Both the position numbers and the translations under genes were made by a program. From Palsa-504 sp963789225 (GTDB taxonomy: Bacteria > Actinomycetota > Actinomycetes > Streptosporangiales > Streptosporangiaceae), in contig CAWBKD010000023.1 in the NCBI GenBank assembly GCA_963789225.1, positions 62,001 to 126,000 of the forward strand: DNA of 64,000 bases. The letters run 5' to 3'. Each line of letters opens with the position of its first letter. Positions within the stretch are counted from its first letter, which is position 1. Positions 8,541-17,392 of the stretch are shown here, one piece after another. Below the pieces are notes generated by a model. That model was not told where the DNA came from. It saw only the letters and a program-made list of their open reading frames with translations, and made no database searches.

Positions 8541-9089
8541 GTGAGCGGTGCCTACCCGGTGCTCCACGTGGGTTCCTTCGGGTCTGCAGATGCCACGGGT
8601 TCGGTCGGATCGACGCGGACCCGGGGTCCGTGGATCCGCTCGTTCCGCGGGACGCCCGCGTCCGTACCGGACGCCCGGCGCTTCGTGGCCGAACTGCTGG
8701 TCGGCTGCCCGGCCAGGGACGTACTCATGACGTGCGTGTCGGAGCTGTGCGCGAACGCGATCACGCACACCGCCTCCGGAGACGGCGGCACGTTCGTCGT
8801 GTCCGTCGGGTACCCGCGCGACGGGGTGGCCCGGGTCGCGGTGACCGACGAGGGGAGTTCCTCGGTCCCGGTGGCCGGCACGATCGACCTGACGGCCGAA
8901 AGCGGCCGGGGGCTGGCCATGGTGGCCGCCTACACCAGCAGGTGGGGGTGGGCGGAGGCCTACCCGGGACGCACCGTGTGGGCGGAAGCCTGCTGGCCGG
9001 TCGGGGTGCCCTCGCCGGAGCAGGACACACCCCGCCAGCGCTGCTCTCCAGCTCCTTCCGGCGACTGGACTCCCAGCCCCGCGGCGTGA
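8541..9089 (+). CDS. HATPase_c_2 anti-sigma-type ATP-binding regulator
   Basis: 182 residues, GTG start with an AGGAGGTG ribosome site. The GHKL ATPase boxes are SELCANAITHT (N box), VTDEG (G1) and ESGRGLAMV (G2), as in SpoIIAB/RsbW-type serine kinases of actinobacteria. There is no sensor or membrane domain. Such proteins bind or phosphorylate STAS anti-anti-sigma partners; a STAS gene is present at 49.8 kb but not adjacent. The first 30 residues and the Pro-rich C-terminus look disordered. Confidence 0.85.
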   Translation: MSGAYPVLHVGSFGSADATGSVGSTRTRGPWIRSFRGTPASVPDARRFVAELLVGCPARDVLMTCVSELCANAITHTASGDGGTFVVSVGYPRDGVARVAVTDEGSSSVPVAGTIDLTAESGRGLAMVAAYTSRWGWAEAYPGRTVWAEACWPVGVPSPEQDTPRQRCSPAPSGDWTPSPAA

Positions 9090-9128
9090 GCTCGCGGCGG
9101 GGCTGGGGCACTACCTTAAGGACTGCGG

Positions 9129-9150
9129 TATCTCGAATATGAGATATAGT
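9129..9150 (+). promoter_or_regulatory. Operator and -10 box of the XRE/ClpP-like operon
   Basis: Inverted repeat TATCTC-GAATAT-GAGATA at 9129-9146 overlaps a -10 like TATAGT at 9145-9150. The ATG at 9158 is 7 nt after the -10, which suggests a leaderless transcript repressed by its own XRE product. Confidence 0.55.
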
Positions 9151-9157
9151 TTGAGGT

Positions 9158-9556
9158 ATGGATGGCGAGTCGGAGGCAAACCCGGGGGCTGCCGGGGGGC
9201 CTGGGGTTTTCGGGACCGCAGCGGGCGGGGAACGGCTGCCGGTCATGCCGGGGTTCCGCGAGATGGCGTTGCGCCGGATGGGGCAGGAGCAGGCTGCCCG
9301 GATGGCGGACGAGCGGGCGGCCCGGATGGCCGAGGACCGCGGGCGGCTGGTCCGCGAGCTGACCGAACAGCGGCAGGCGGCCGGGCTGTCGCAGACCGAG
9401 GTCGCGGCCCGCATGGGAACCTCCCAGTCCGCGGTGGCCAGGCTGGAGTCCGGGACCGCGGACGTACGAGCCTCCACGCTGGAACGCTACGCAGCCGCCG
9501 TCGGCGGCCAGATCACCTGGCGGCTCAGCCAGCCGGGGGAAGGAGCCAGCGGATGA
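9158..9556 (+). CDS. XRE-family helix-turn-helix regulator
   Basis: 132 residues. The C-terminal half is a lambda-repressor type HTH: LRQ-like GLSQTEVAARMGTSQSAVARLESG (about residues 78-101). The N-terminal half contains the Arg/Met-rich repeat QAARMADERAARMAEDR, likely helical. It overlaps the next gene by ATGA and is preceded by a palindrome at the promoter, so it probably regulates its own operon. The layout resembles a toxin-antitoxin or stress module. Confidence 0.82.
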   Translation: MDGESEANPGAAGGPGVFGTAAGGERLPVMPGFREMALRRMGQEQAARMADERAARMAEDRGRLVRELTEQRQAAGLSQTEVAARMGTSQSAVARLESGTADVRASTLERYAAAVGGQITWRLSQPGEGASG

Positions 9557-10251
9557 CCATACACGCGCACCTGCCGGGACCGCCCGAGATCCCGCGCTGG
9601 CCCGGTACCCCGCTCTTCCCAGGCTGGCCGCCCGCGCCGCCCTCACCTGCCCCCGGACCGGTCCCGCCGACCCGGGTGTGGCTGGACCCGCAGGCCGGCT
9701 GGCCAACACGGCTGCTCGAACGGCTGCTTGAGCGGCGGATCGTGCTCGCTTCGGGCCTCCTGGACGACGACGCGGCCGCCAGGCTCTCGGCGCAGCTGCT
9801 CACGCTGGACGCGGAAGGGCATCAGCCGATCCGCCTGGAACTGCAGAACCTGCGGGCCGAACTGCCCGCCGCGCTCACCGTCATGGGCATCCTCGACGTG
9901 CTGCGCGTCCCGGTGCACGGGTGCGTGAGCGGCGAGATCAGCGGGCCCGCGCTCGGCGTGCTCGCCTGCTGCACGCGCCGGACCGGCTACCCGAACGCGT
10001 CGTTCACGCTCAGCGAGCCGAGGCTGGAGTTCGGCGGGACCGCGAGCGCCGTCAGCGCCCGCGAGCAGCAGGTCTGCCGCATGCTCGACACGCTGTACTT
10101 CAAGCTGGCGGACGTCACAGGGCGTGAGACGGATGAGATCCGCGAGGATGCGCGCCGCGGCCACTACCTGACGACCGCCCAGGCGATCGGGTACGGCCTC
10201 ATCCAGGCCCAAGAGGCGACACCGCGGATGGACCGCCCCGAGCCAGGCTGA
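9553..10251 (+). CDS. ClpP-like protein lacking the catalytic histidine
   Basis: 232 residues; start ATG at 9553 overlaps the XRE stop (ATGA). After a Pro-rich leader of about 40 residues the chain follows the ClpP fold, ending with TGRETDEIREDARRGHYLTTAQAIGYGLI, which matches the ClpP C-terminal handle and retains the Asp position. A Ser is present in CVSGEISG near the nucleophile position. The segment that is normally PN-x-MIHQP reads PNASFTLSEP, so the catalytic His is replaced by Ser. It is probably an inactive or altered ClpP paralogue that might join or modulate ClpP rings. Translationally coupled to the XRE gene. Confidence 0.75.
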   Translation: MTIHAHLPGPPEIPRWPGTPLFPGWPPAPPSPAPGPVPPTRVWLDPQAGWPTRLLERLLERRIVLASGLLDDDAAARLSAQLLTLDAEGHQPIRLELQNLRAELPAALTVMGILDVLRVPVHGCVSGEISGPALGVLACCTRRTGYPNASFTLSEPRLEFGGTASAVSAREQQVCRMLDTLYFKLADVTGRETDEIREDARRGHYLTTAQAIGYGLIQAQEATPRMDRPEPG

Positions 10252-10440
10252 GCCGCGCGGCTCCGTACGCGGGCGATCGGCGCGTTGCGCCTTTCGTCTG
10301 ACTCGGGCACAAAATAGCCCTCTGTACACACTCGCTCTCAATAGGTAACATCGGAACCGCGGGTACGACCCGTACGAAATGGTAGGGATCGGCGAGGATC
10401 GTGACATCTCGTCAGAGATTTGGCTGAACTGGGGCCTACG

Positions 10441-13400
10441 ATGAACACTGAGAGCGACTGGTCGAGTGAGAATCGTCATCAGAAGCCGGTTCCAGCCGAA
10501 GAACCGCAGCGTACGGCCAGGTACAGCTGGGACTGGCCGGAGGACCTCGCGCCGTGGTGGACGCCGCCGCCGGGCCTGGTCCCGCCCCAGTGGGGGGCGG
10601 CCGCGGTCGCGGACAGTAACCAAACGCGTGACGAGTACAGGTCCCCAGGCGAGCCGGAGACCAGCGAGTGGGACGACGATCCCGCGGACGACGAGGACGT
10701 AGCCGACCTCGACGTGGCGGACCAGGATCCGGACGACGAGGACATGACCGATCTCAAGCTGGCGGACCGGGATCCGGATGACGAGGGCGTAGCCGACCTC
10801 GATCCGGCGGTCCAGGATCCGGATGACGAGGGCGTAGCCGACCTCGAGCTGGCGGACCAGGAACCGAACGATGCCTCCCCGGTCGCCCTCGACCTGGCGG
10901 ATAACGAGGCGGCGGGCCAGGAGGAGCCTTGGCCGGGGGTGGCTCCGGCGGCGGGCTGGTTCCTGCGCGCGCCGGACGAGGACGGCCGGGGCGACGAGAC
11001 GCCGATCGGGGCGGGCGCGGTGCCGTGGCCGCGCCGGGAGTCGGATAGCGCCTGGCCGCCGTCCTCCGGGTCCCCGGCGCCGCTGCCGCAGCACGAGGCC
11101 GACGCCAGCGGCGGGAACGGCTCGAGGCCGACGGGTGCGTGGAGCGTTTCTGGCGCCGAGTTGCCGGCCGAGCCGGTGGTCGGCGCGACCCGGGCGCTGT
11201 GGGGCCGGGCGGGCGGGCCTGGATTCCAGCCGGGGCGTCCGGGCCCGGGGGCGAGGCGGGCGCCGGCTGAGCCTTCCCCCTGGCAGAAATCGGAGGACAT
11301 GTGGCGTGACTCCGGTATCCAGTGGGAGCCGCGCCCGGCGGAAAGCGTGCCGCCGCCGCGTCCTGCGGTACCGGCGTTCTACCCGCGCCAGCAGCTTAGG
11401 CCGAGCCCGCTGCCGCCGCGCCGGACCCCGGTGCCGCCCCCGGCCGTACCGGTGCCAGCCGAACCACCCCGATACGCGGGCCGGCACGCCGGGCCTGGAC
11501 CCGTGCCGATCGGGCCCGTGAACGGGACCTGGCCCGGGCCCACAAGCGCCCTGCTGAGCGCGCCGATCTACGCCGAACCCGAGCCGCCCGAGGATCGCGG
11601 CGAGCTGCGCGTCGACGACGAGCCCGCCCGGCCCTGGGAGCGTTCGCCGGAGTGGGACCGTTCGTTCGGATGGGAGCGGGCCTCCGGCACGGCGGAGCTG
11701 GCCCCGCCGGTGCGTAACTGGCGCGGGGGCAATGACACCCTTCTCCTCGAGGAGGAACCGCAGGAGACCTGGCGGCCGGACGGCCGACGGGGCCTGCTCA
11801 CTCGGCGCACCGCCAGGATGGCGATCCCCGTCATCGTGCTCGTCGCGGTCGCCGCGCTGGCGCTTGCGCTGCTGACCGGGCACGGGCCGCGGTTCGGCCA
11901 GCTCGCGGCGAGCCAGCCCCGCCCGCAGGCCCCGGCGCTGCCTCAGGCACTCACCGCCGCGGCGTTCGGCAGCTATCCCGGCCAGCAGCAGCGCGGCGTC
12001 TTCCAGACCGTCAACCGCATCGTCGCCTCGGGGAACACGATCGTGTCGATGGGCTCGCAGACGAGCGACGGCCTCGTCCGCCAGCAGTTCTTCGTGTCCA
12101 CCAGCGCCGGGGCCACCTGGCGGCTGGCCGCGGTGCAATCGCCGGGCGGCGGCCAGGCCCCGCTCGGGCACCAGGCCTCACTGCTGGCGGGCGGCCCGGG
12201 CGGATGGGCCGCGATCGGTCCGCAGGCCCTCTGGACCAGCCAGGACGGGCAATCGTGGACGCTGGCGGCCACGCACGGGATCACCCCGCAACAGCCCGGC
12301 GACTCCATCTGGGTGATGACCAGGACGGCCCAGGGTTACCTGGCCGCGGGCTCCGGCTCGGCCGGGGGCGGCGCGTCGCAGGCGGTGATCTGGACCTCGC
12401 CGGACGGCGTGACCTGGCACCGCATGACGGCATCACAACTGGGGCTGGCGGCCGCGGGCGAGCGGGTGCTGAACATCTCCTACGCCACCTGGCTGGGTGA
12501 TGACACGCTGATCTCCGGCGAGGTCGCGGCGAACGGGACCACCTACTCCGGCGCGTGGCTGAGCACCAACGGCGGCTCGGCGTGGACTCAGGTCAGCATC
12601 CCGGCCGACCACGGCGCGGGCCCGTCCATCGCCGGGGTCGCGTTCGACAGCGCGGGCCTGATCGCGGTCAGGCCGGGACGCGCGGCGAACGGGGCCGCCG
12701 ACGGCGTGGCGTATTTTTCCCCGAACGGCCGAACCTGGGGTTACGCGGGAACCATCGACGCGGCCGGCGGCTGGACTCCCGGCGTGGTGAAGGGCAGCGT
12801 CTACGGGTTCGTCGTGGCCGGGACCAGCGCCGCGGGCCGGCTGGTGGCCTACACGAGCACCGGGGACGGCGCCAGCTGGCTGCCGACAGGCCCGCTTGGC
12901 GACGCCGCCGACCAGTCCGTGGTCGGCGCCACGGTCGCCCCCGCGGGCACCATCGTCGCGGTCGGGTACACCGCGGCCAGCAAGCTCGGCCAGCAGGCCA
13001 TGCTCGTCGAGGCGAATACGGCGGGCGACGTGCGCCCGATCTCGCTGGCGGGCATCCCGGGCGGCGTCATCCAGGAGCTCACGGTCAACGGGCTCGCGGT
13101 CGCCGACGGGCAGCAGGTCGCGGTGGGCAGCGCGGACGGGTACCCGGCGGTGTGGCGGAAGGAGTCCGGCAACTCCTGGGCCCTGGTCACCACGCTCACC
13201 TCGGTGCCCGCCGGGACCGGCCTGAGGGACCTGACCGGAGTCACCCACGGATCCGCCGGCTGGCTCGCGGTCGGCGCGCCCGGTCCCTACATCGCGACCT
13301 CCGCCGACGGCACGACGTGGCAGTTCGTCACGGGCGCCGGGTCCATCACCGCTGACCTGGCCGGAGTGGCCGCCGTGGCGACCGCCGCGGGCCCGGCCGG

Positions 13401-14091
13401 GTACATCATCGTCGGCAAGCTGGTCGCGCCGGGCGGCAACTGCGTGGCCGACGTGTGGTGGTCACCGAACCTGACCCTCTGGGTCCGCGCGCACGACGTG
13501 AACGACGCGACCGGCTCGAGCCAGGTGCTCGCGGTCGCGGCGAGCGCGCACGGTTTCGTGTCAGCCGGGTCGCACGACGGCAGGCCCGCGGTGTGGATCA
13601 CGACCGACGGCCGGAGCTGGACGACGATCGTCCTGCCCATGCCGGCGGGCGCCACCGGCGCCGCGCTGCAGCAGATCGCGATCAGCGGCAACCGCGTGGT
13701 CGTCCTGGGCCAGGAGTCGACCGCGGCCGGTCCCCTGCCGTTCGCCGAGCTGTCCGTCGACGGGGGAAACACCTGGCAGCAGGTGCCGTTCAAGTCGCCG
13801 GGACCGGACACGACCTTCACCGCGCTGACCGCAGGCCCGGGCGGCTTCGCGGCCACGGGCCAGTTCGGCGGACCCGGGCAGCGGGAGGTCGGAGTGTGGA
13901 CCTCGGCCAACGGGACGGTGTGGGCGGCCGCGCAGATCAGCGGCCTCACCGGAGCGCAGGCTGGCGGCAGCTACCTGCTGACCGCGCTGGCCCCGGCCGG
14001 TTCCGCCGTGACCGGCATCGGCTCGATCGCGACCCAGCAGAGCCTGGAGCCGTTCACCGTGACCCTCCCGGCGCCGGGAGGGTCACGGTGA
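10441..14091 (+). CDS. Membrane-anchored protein with extracellular BNR/propeller-like repeats
   Basis: 1216 residues from ATG 10441 (an in-frame TTG at 10420 is less likely). Residues 1-455 are acidic and Pro-rich, presumably cytoplasmic and disordered, with five tandem 15-residue repeats at 83-157. One transmembrane helix (AIPVIVLVAVAALALALL) lies near residues 460-480. The remaining 730 residues are extracellular and carry repeated WTSxDGxxW/VTWSPDG-like units, as in sialidase/BNR or YCF48-type beta-propellers. No enzymatic motif is visible; a cell-surface sensor or assembly role is inference. It ends inside a 38-bp palindrome. Confidence 0.75.
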   Translation: MNTESDWSSENRHQKPVPAEEPQRTARYSWDWPEDLAPWWTPPPGLVPPQWGAAAVADSNQTRDEYRSPGEPETSEWDDDPADDEDVADLDVADQDPDDEDMTDLKLADRDPDDEGVADLDPAVQDPDDEGVADLELADQEPNDASPVALDLADNEAAGQEEPWPGVAPAAGWFLRAPDEDGRGDETPIGAGAVPWPRRESDSAWPPSSGSPAPLPQHEADASGGNGSRPTGAWSVSGAELPAEPVVGATRALWGRAGGPGFQPGRPGPGARRAPAEPSPWQKSEDMWRDSGIQWEPRPAESVPPPRPAVPAFYPRQQLRPSPLPPRRTPVPPPAVPVPAEPPRYAGRHAGPGPVPIGPVNGTWPGPTSALLSAPIYAEPEPPEDRGELRVDDEPARPWERSPEWDRSFGWERASGTAELAPPVRNWRGGNDTLLLEEEPQETWRPDGRRGLLTRRTARMAIPVIVLVAVAALALALLTGHGPRFGQLAASQPRPQAPALPQALTAAAFGSYPGQQQRGVFQTVNRIVASGNTIVSMGSQTSDGLVRQQFFVSTSAGATWRLAAVQSPGGGQAPLGHQASLLAGGPGGWAAIGPQALWTSQDGQSWTLAATHGITPQQPGDSIWVMTRTAQGYLAAGSGSAGGGASQAVIWTSPDGVTWHRMTASQLGLAAAGERVLNISYATWLGDDTLISGEVAANGTTYSGAWLSTNGGSAWTQVSIPADHGAGPSIAGVAFDSAGLIAVRPGRAANGAADGVAYFSPNGRTWGYAGTIDAAGGWTPGVVKGSVYGFVVAGTSAAGRLVAYTSTGDGASWLPTGPLGDAADQSVVGATVAPAGTIVAVGYTAASKLGQQAMLVEANTAGDVRPISLAGIPGGVIQELTVNGLAVADGQQVAVGSADGYPAVWRKESGNSWALVTTLTSVPAGTGLRDLTGVTHGSAGWLAVGAPGPYIATSADGTTWQFVTGAGSITADLAGVAAVATAAGPAGYIIVGKLVAPGGNCVADVWWSPNLTLWVRAHDVNDATGSSQVLAVAASAHGFVSAGSHDGRPAVWITTDGRSWTTIVLPMPAGATGAALQQIAISGNRVVVLGQESTAAGPLPFAELSVDGGNTWQQVPFKSPGPDTTFTALTAGPGGFAATGQFGGPGQREVGVWTSANGTVWAAAQISGLTGAQAGGSYLLTALAPAGSAVTGIGSIATQQSLEPFTVTLPAPGGSR
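10687..10911 (+). repeat. Five tandem 45-bp repeats (15 aa units)
   Basis: In-frame units such as DDEDVADLDVADQDP, DDEDMTDLKLADRDP and DDEGVADLDPAVQDP follow one another without gaps; the last unit (NDASPVALDLADNEA) is degenerate. They encode a very acidic tract in the cytoplasmic part of the large membrane protein. Confidence 0.85.
14054..14091. terminator. 38-bp perfect palindrome ending at the stop codon
   Basis: Two 19-nt halves are exact reverse complements with no spacer, from TCACCGTGACC to GGTCACGGTGA. The final TGA is the stop codon of the upstream gene, so the hairpin encodes its last dozen residues. It probably works as a loopless GC-rich terminator or a protein-binding site. Confidence 0.65.
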
Positions 14092-14311
14092 GGTAGCGCG
14101 GGCCCCCGTTTACCCGGCCCGCGCCGCGGGGCTCGCCCGTCATGGCGCTGCCTCATTCCGGGCGAGGTTGACCTCGGTGATCACGCCGACCTCGACGCCC
14201 TACCGTAAAGAGGGCGACGGCGAAGCGCCCGGTTTCTGGCGCGGGCGGTGTCGGTATCTGTGAATGCCCTCAGCAGGACCGGGCACGGCCAGGGGAAGAA
14301 GTGATGCCAGG

Positions 14312-15337
14312 ATGGCGATCATGGCTACGGATCTGATCGACCGTGCGCAGGCCGGGGACGAGCAGGCCTTCAGCCAGCTCGTGGAGCCCTACCAGCGCGA
14401 GTTGCAGGTGCACTGCTACCGCATTCTCGGCTCGGCGCAGGACGCGGAGGACGCGGTCCAGGAGACCTTGCTGACCGCCTGGCGGAGCCTGGGCGGCTTC
14501 GAGCAGCGCAGCTCGCTGCGCACCTGGCTCTACCGGATCGCCACCACCCGCAGCCTCAACGCGCTGCGGTCGGCGAGCCGCCGCCCGCCCGCGGACTGGC
14601 CCAACCAGGCCATCACCCCGCCCGAGCCCACCAGGCTCGGCGAGATCACCTGGCTCGAACCGTACCCGGACGTGCTGCTCGGCGAGCTGCCCGACACCGC
14701 GCCCGGACCGCAGGCCCGGTACGAGGCCAGGGAGGCGATCTCGCTGGCGTTCGTGACCGCGCTACAGCTCCTGCCGCCCCGGCAGCGCGCCGCGCTGATC
14801 CTGCGCGACGTGCTGGACTTCCGCGCCAGCGAGGCGGCGGACATCCTGGCGACCAGCGAGCAGTCGGTGGAAAGCGCCCTCAAGCGCGCCCGCGCGACCC
14901 TCGCGCGCCACCTGCCGCCGCCCGGACAGCAGCCGCCCGGGCAACAGGCGCCGCTCCCGCACTCCCCCGCCGAGCAGGATCTCGTGGACCGGCTCACCCG
15001 GGCGTACGAGGCCGCCGACGTGGACGGCATCGTCGCCCTGCTCACCGACGACGCCTGGATGACCATGCCCCCGGTGCCGCTGGAGTACCAGGGCCGGGAG
15101 CTCTGCGCACAATTCTTCACGCTGGTCTTCGGCTTGGGTCGCCGCTACCGGCTCGTCGCTACGCGGGCGAACGGCCAGCCGGCGTTCGGCATATACGCGT
15201 TCGACCCGCACGCCCCGGTCCTGCACGCGTTCGGGCTGATCGTGATCACCCTGGCCGGGGAGCGGATCAGCAGGATCGACCGCTTCGAGAACAGCGTGCT
15301 CCCCCGCTTCGGGCTCCCCCGGTCCCTACCCGCCTGA
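14312..15337 (+). CDS. ECF-type RNA polymerase sigma factor with SnoaL-like C-terminal domain
   Basis: 341 residues. Region 2 is seen in HCYRILGSAQDAEDAVQETLLTAW and SSLRTWLYRIATTRSLNALR; region 4 in LPPRQRAALILRDVLDFRASEAADIL. The C-terminal 120 residues form a SnoaL-like domain (AYEAADVDGIVALLTDDAWMTMPP). This matches the SigX5/SigG-like family (TIGR02960 type), in which the tail replaces a classical anti-sigma factor. ATG 14312 is preferred because of an AGGGGAAG site; ATG 14321 is an alternative. No anti-sigma gene is adjacent. Confidence 0.9.
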   Translation: MAIMATDLIDRAQAGDEQAFSQLVEPYQRELQVHCYRILGSAQDAEDAVQETLLTAWRSLGGFEQRSSLRTWLYRIATTRSLNALRSASRRPPADWPNQAITPPEPTRLGEITWLEPYPDVLLGELPDTAPGPQARYEAREAISLAFVTALQLLPPRQRAALILRDVLDFRASEAADILATSEQSVESALKRARATLARHLPPPGQQPPGQQAPLPHSPAEQDLVDRLTRAYEAADVDGIVALLTDDAWMTMPPVPLEYQGRELCAQFFTLVFGLGRRYRLVATRANGQPAFGIYAFDPHAPVLHAFGLIVITLAGERISRIDRFENSVLPRFGLPRSLPA

Positions 15338-15488
15338 CCGGGCCAGGACCGCCTTGAGGTCGGCGCGGTGACCGTCCGCGTGCCGCGCCGCGATCTGGGC
15401 CAGGAGCCGGGGCCGACCGTCGTCCGCGACCAGGTCGGCGGCGACAGGCCCGCGACAAGCTCGCTGATGGCCGCTCCGCCCCGCCACC

Positions 15489-16343
15489 TTACCGACGCCA
15501 TCGCCTGGATGCCGACTTCCTCGCCACGCCCGTCCCGATGTCGGCGGGGCGGCCCTCGCCGCCGTCTGTCCTGGCGATGGCCAGCATGAGCACGGCGAGC
15601 AGTGCACCGAGCGGGGCGACCAGGGCGATGAAGTCGGAGGAGGCAAGGTTGCCCAGGGCCACCAGGGCGCCGGCGAATCCGACGATCATCACGGCGACCA
15701 CGACCAGGCCCCACGCGTGCATGAACACCCGCGGCGTGAACGACGACGGAGCATCCGCCCCGTCCGGCACGGCGGTAATGGACTTCGTCTCGCGGCGCTC
15801 GGTGAGGCCCTCGCGGACCCGCGCGGTGATCATCAGGTGGCCGGGCCGGTCGGCGATCAGGAGCAGCTGGTCGGGATGAGCCGGGTCGGGTGACTGGAAC
15901 ACCGAGCCGCCGCCTGCCGCCCACGTCACGACCTTCCCGTTGCCCGAAGGCCGGACGCTGTAGCGGACCTGCTCGCCGGCGACCACGGTGTCCGGGCCGT
16001 CGATGACCAGCTGCGGCGTCCTGGTGCGGGCGGCTCCCCTGGCCTCGGGAACGGCGCCGTTCCCGTGGCCGCCGCCGTTGCCGTGAGCGCCGCCGTTCGC
16101 GTGACCGCCGCCGTTGGCCGTCGCGGGAGCGGCCGCCTCGGCAGGCTGCTCGGCGGCCTCCTCCGCCGTCGCGATGATCTGGCGGCGGGCCAGCAACTCG
16201 GCGAGGCGGATCTGGCGGACGTGCACGTTCCAGGCCATGGCCACGACGACCGCGGCGAGCCCGGCGGCCCCGAGTCCGAGCAGCGCGGCGACCGTGGGGT
16301 GGCCGACGGTTGCGGTTACGGATGCGGTTGCGGTGGCGAGCAT
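15489..16343 (-). CDS. Membrane protein with Gly/His/Asn-rich linker
   Basis: 284 residues. One helix near 17-37, a cytoplasmic or external Ala/Glu stretch, then a low-complexity linker of NGGGHANGGAHGNGGGHGNG type, a beta-rich Ig-like segment (VAGEQVRYSVRPSG), and two C-terminal helices near 212-262. No known family is recognised. The 150 bp downstream read in another frame as DGRPRLLAQIAARHADGHRADLKAVLARSGG-like sequence that looks coding, so an original C-terminus may have been lost by frameshift. Confidence 0.6.
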   Translation of the reverse strand: MLATATASVTATVGHPTVAALLGLGAAGLAAVVVAMAWNVHVRQIRLAELLARRQIIATAEEAAEQPAEAAAPATANGGGHANGGAHGNGGGHGNGAVPEARGAARTRTPQLVIDGPDTVVAGEQVRYSVRPSGNGKVVTWAAGGGSVFQSPDPAHPDQLLLIADRPGHLMITARVREGLTERRETKSITAVPDGADAPSSFTPRVFMHAWGLVVVAVMIVGFAGALVALGNLASSDFIALVAPLGALLAVLMLAIARTDGGEGRPADIGTGVARKSASRRWRR

Positions 16344-16408
16344 GGCCTCTCCCTGGTCCGGGGCATGCTCCTATTGAAACATACAATCGAATGATTGGGA
16401 ACCCGGGC

Positions 16409-17281
16409 TCAGTCGCTCGAACGGACGGCGGCCCAGTGCCGCTCCAGGTGCGGCACGAGGTCCATGGGACGTTCCTCGGGGAAGAACAGCCTGGCTCCGT
16501 CGACCGTGACCACGGCGGTGGCGCCGGGGATGGTGTCGCGCAGCCAGTAGGCCGTGGACACGTCGAAGAACGTGTCACCCGTCCCCCACACCATGAGGGT
16601 GGGCACGGTGAGCTCCTTGAGCTGCGGCTCGACCGCGCGCAGGTCTCCGGCGTCGAGAGAGGTCAGCAGCCGCTCGAACTGGCGGGCCCGCACCAGCGTG
16701 CCGAAACACGGCTCCAGGTAGGAGCGGATGACGTCCCGGTCCATCTGGTCCAGGTGCTCGTACACCGACGCGAACGAGGCCTGCGCGGCGGCGTCCAGGT
16801 CGGCGAGCATCGCGACGGCGGTCGGCGCGAGCTGGCCGGCGGCGGCGAGTTCGATCAACGGCTTCATGGCGTCGGGCGGCATGTCGTTCCGGGTGTCGCA
16901 GTTGGTCAGGGTGAACGTGGCCAGCCGCCCCTGTTGGCGGGCCGCGAAGATCTGGGCGATGGCTCCGCCCGTGTCGTTGGCGACGAGGTCGATGCCGGTG
17001 AGCCCGAGCGCCTCGCAGAAGTCCTCGAGGCCCGCCGCTAGAGCGGCCAGCGAGAGGTCCTGCTCGCCGGCCACCGGGCTCTGGCCGTGCAGCGGGAGGT
17101 CGACGGCGATGCAGCGGCGCTGCGCGGCCACTGCACTGATGACGTGGCGCCAGAGGTAGGCGTTGCTCGCGATGCCGTGCACGAAGAGCGCCACCGGGCC
17201 GGAGCCGATGTCGAGGTAGCTGATCTCGCCGGAACGGGTCGCGGCGGTGTGCCGGTGCTCGTTGAGTTCGGGTAGCTGCAT
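16409..17281 (-). CDS. Alpha/beta hydrolase, haloalkane-dehalogenase-like
   Basis: 290 residues. The oxyanion motif VHGIASN and the nucleophile elbow VANDTGGA (Asp as nucleophile) are as in haloalkane dehalogenases and epoxide hydrolases. The position expected to carry the catalytic His reads GARLFFPEERP, so the His is not obvious; activity is therefore uncertain. The gene is divergent from a TetR regulator and shares its double operator, so TetR probably represses both. Confidence 0.8.
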   Translation of the reverse strand: MQLPELNEHRHTAATRSGEISYLDIGSGPVALFVHGIASNAYLWRHVISAVAAQRRCIAVDLPLHGQSPVAGEQDLSLAALAAGLEDFCEALGLTGIDLVANDTGGAIAQIFAARQQGRLATFTLTNCDTRNDMPPDAMKPLIELAAAGQLAPTAVAMLADLDAAAQASFASVYEHLDQMDRDVIRSYLEPCFGTLVRARQFERLLTSLDAGDLRAVEPQLKELTVPTLMVWGTGDTFFDVSTAYWLRDTIPGATAVVTVDGARLFFPEERPMDLVPHLERHWAAVRSSD

Positions 17282-17317
17282 TACGCTCGCCTTCCTAGTA
17301 GAGGCATCATATTTGCA

Positions 17318-17360
17318 AGACCGACTGTCGGTCTAGTTTAAGTAAACCGACGGTCGGTCT
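17318..17360. promoter_or_regulatory. Double TetR operator
   Basis: Site 1 is the perfect palindrome AGACCGAC-T-GTCGGTCT (17318-17334). Site 2 is AAACCGAC-G-GTCGGTCT (17344-17360), with one mismatch. Their centres are 26 bp apart, in the gap between the hydrolase and the tetR gene. Confidence 0.85.
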
Positions 17361-17392
17361 GTCAAGGGCTGACACCCCGACAAGGAGCCGAG

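Noticed and set aside
9643..12171. 842-codon antisense ORF on the minus strand
   Set aside because: It overlaps the ClpP-like and large membrane protein genes; Arg/Pro/Gly-rich composition is the usual artefact of GC-rich codons read on the other strand.
15326..15488. Short frame with plausible coding pattern after the membrane protein
   Set aside because: No start or ribosome site; at most a lost C-terminus, noted in the membrane protein entry.
16065..16120. Gly/His/Asn repeat as a CRISPR-like array
   Set aside because: It is an in-frame codon repeat in one protein, with no spacers.
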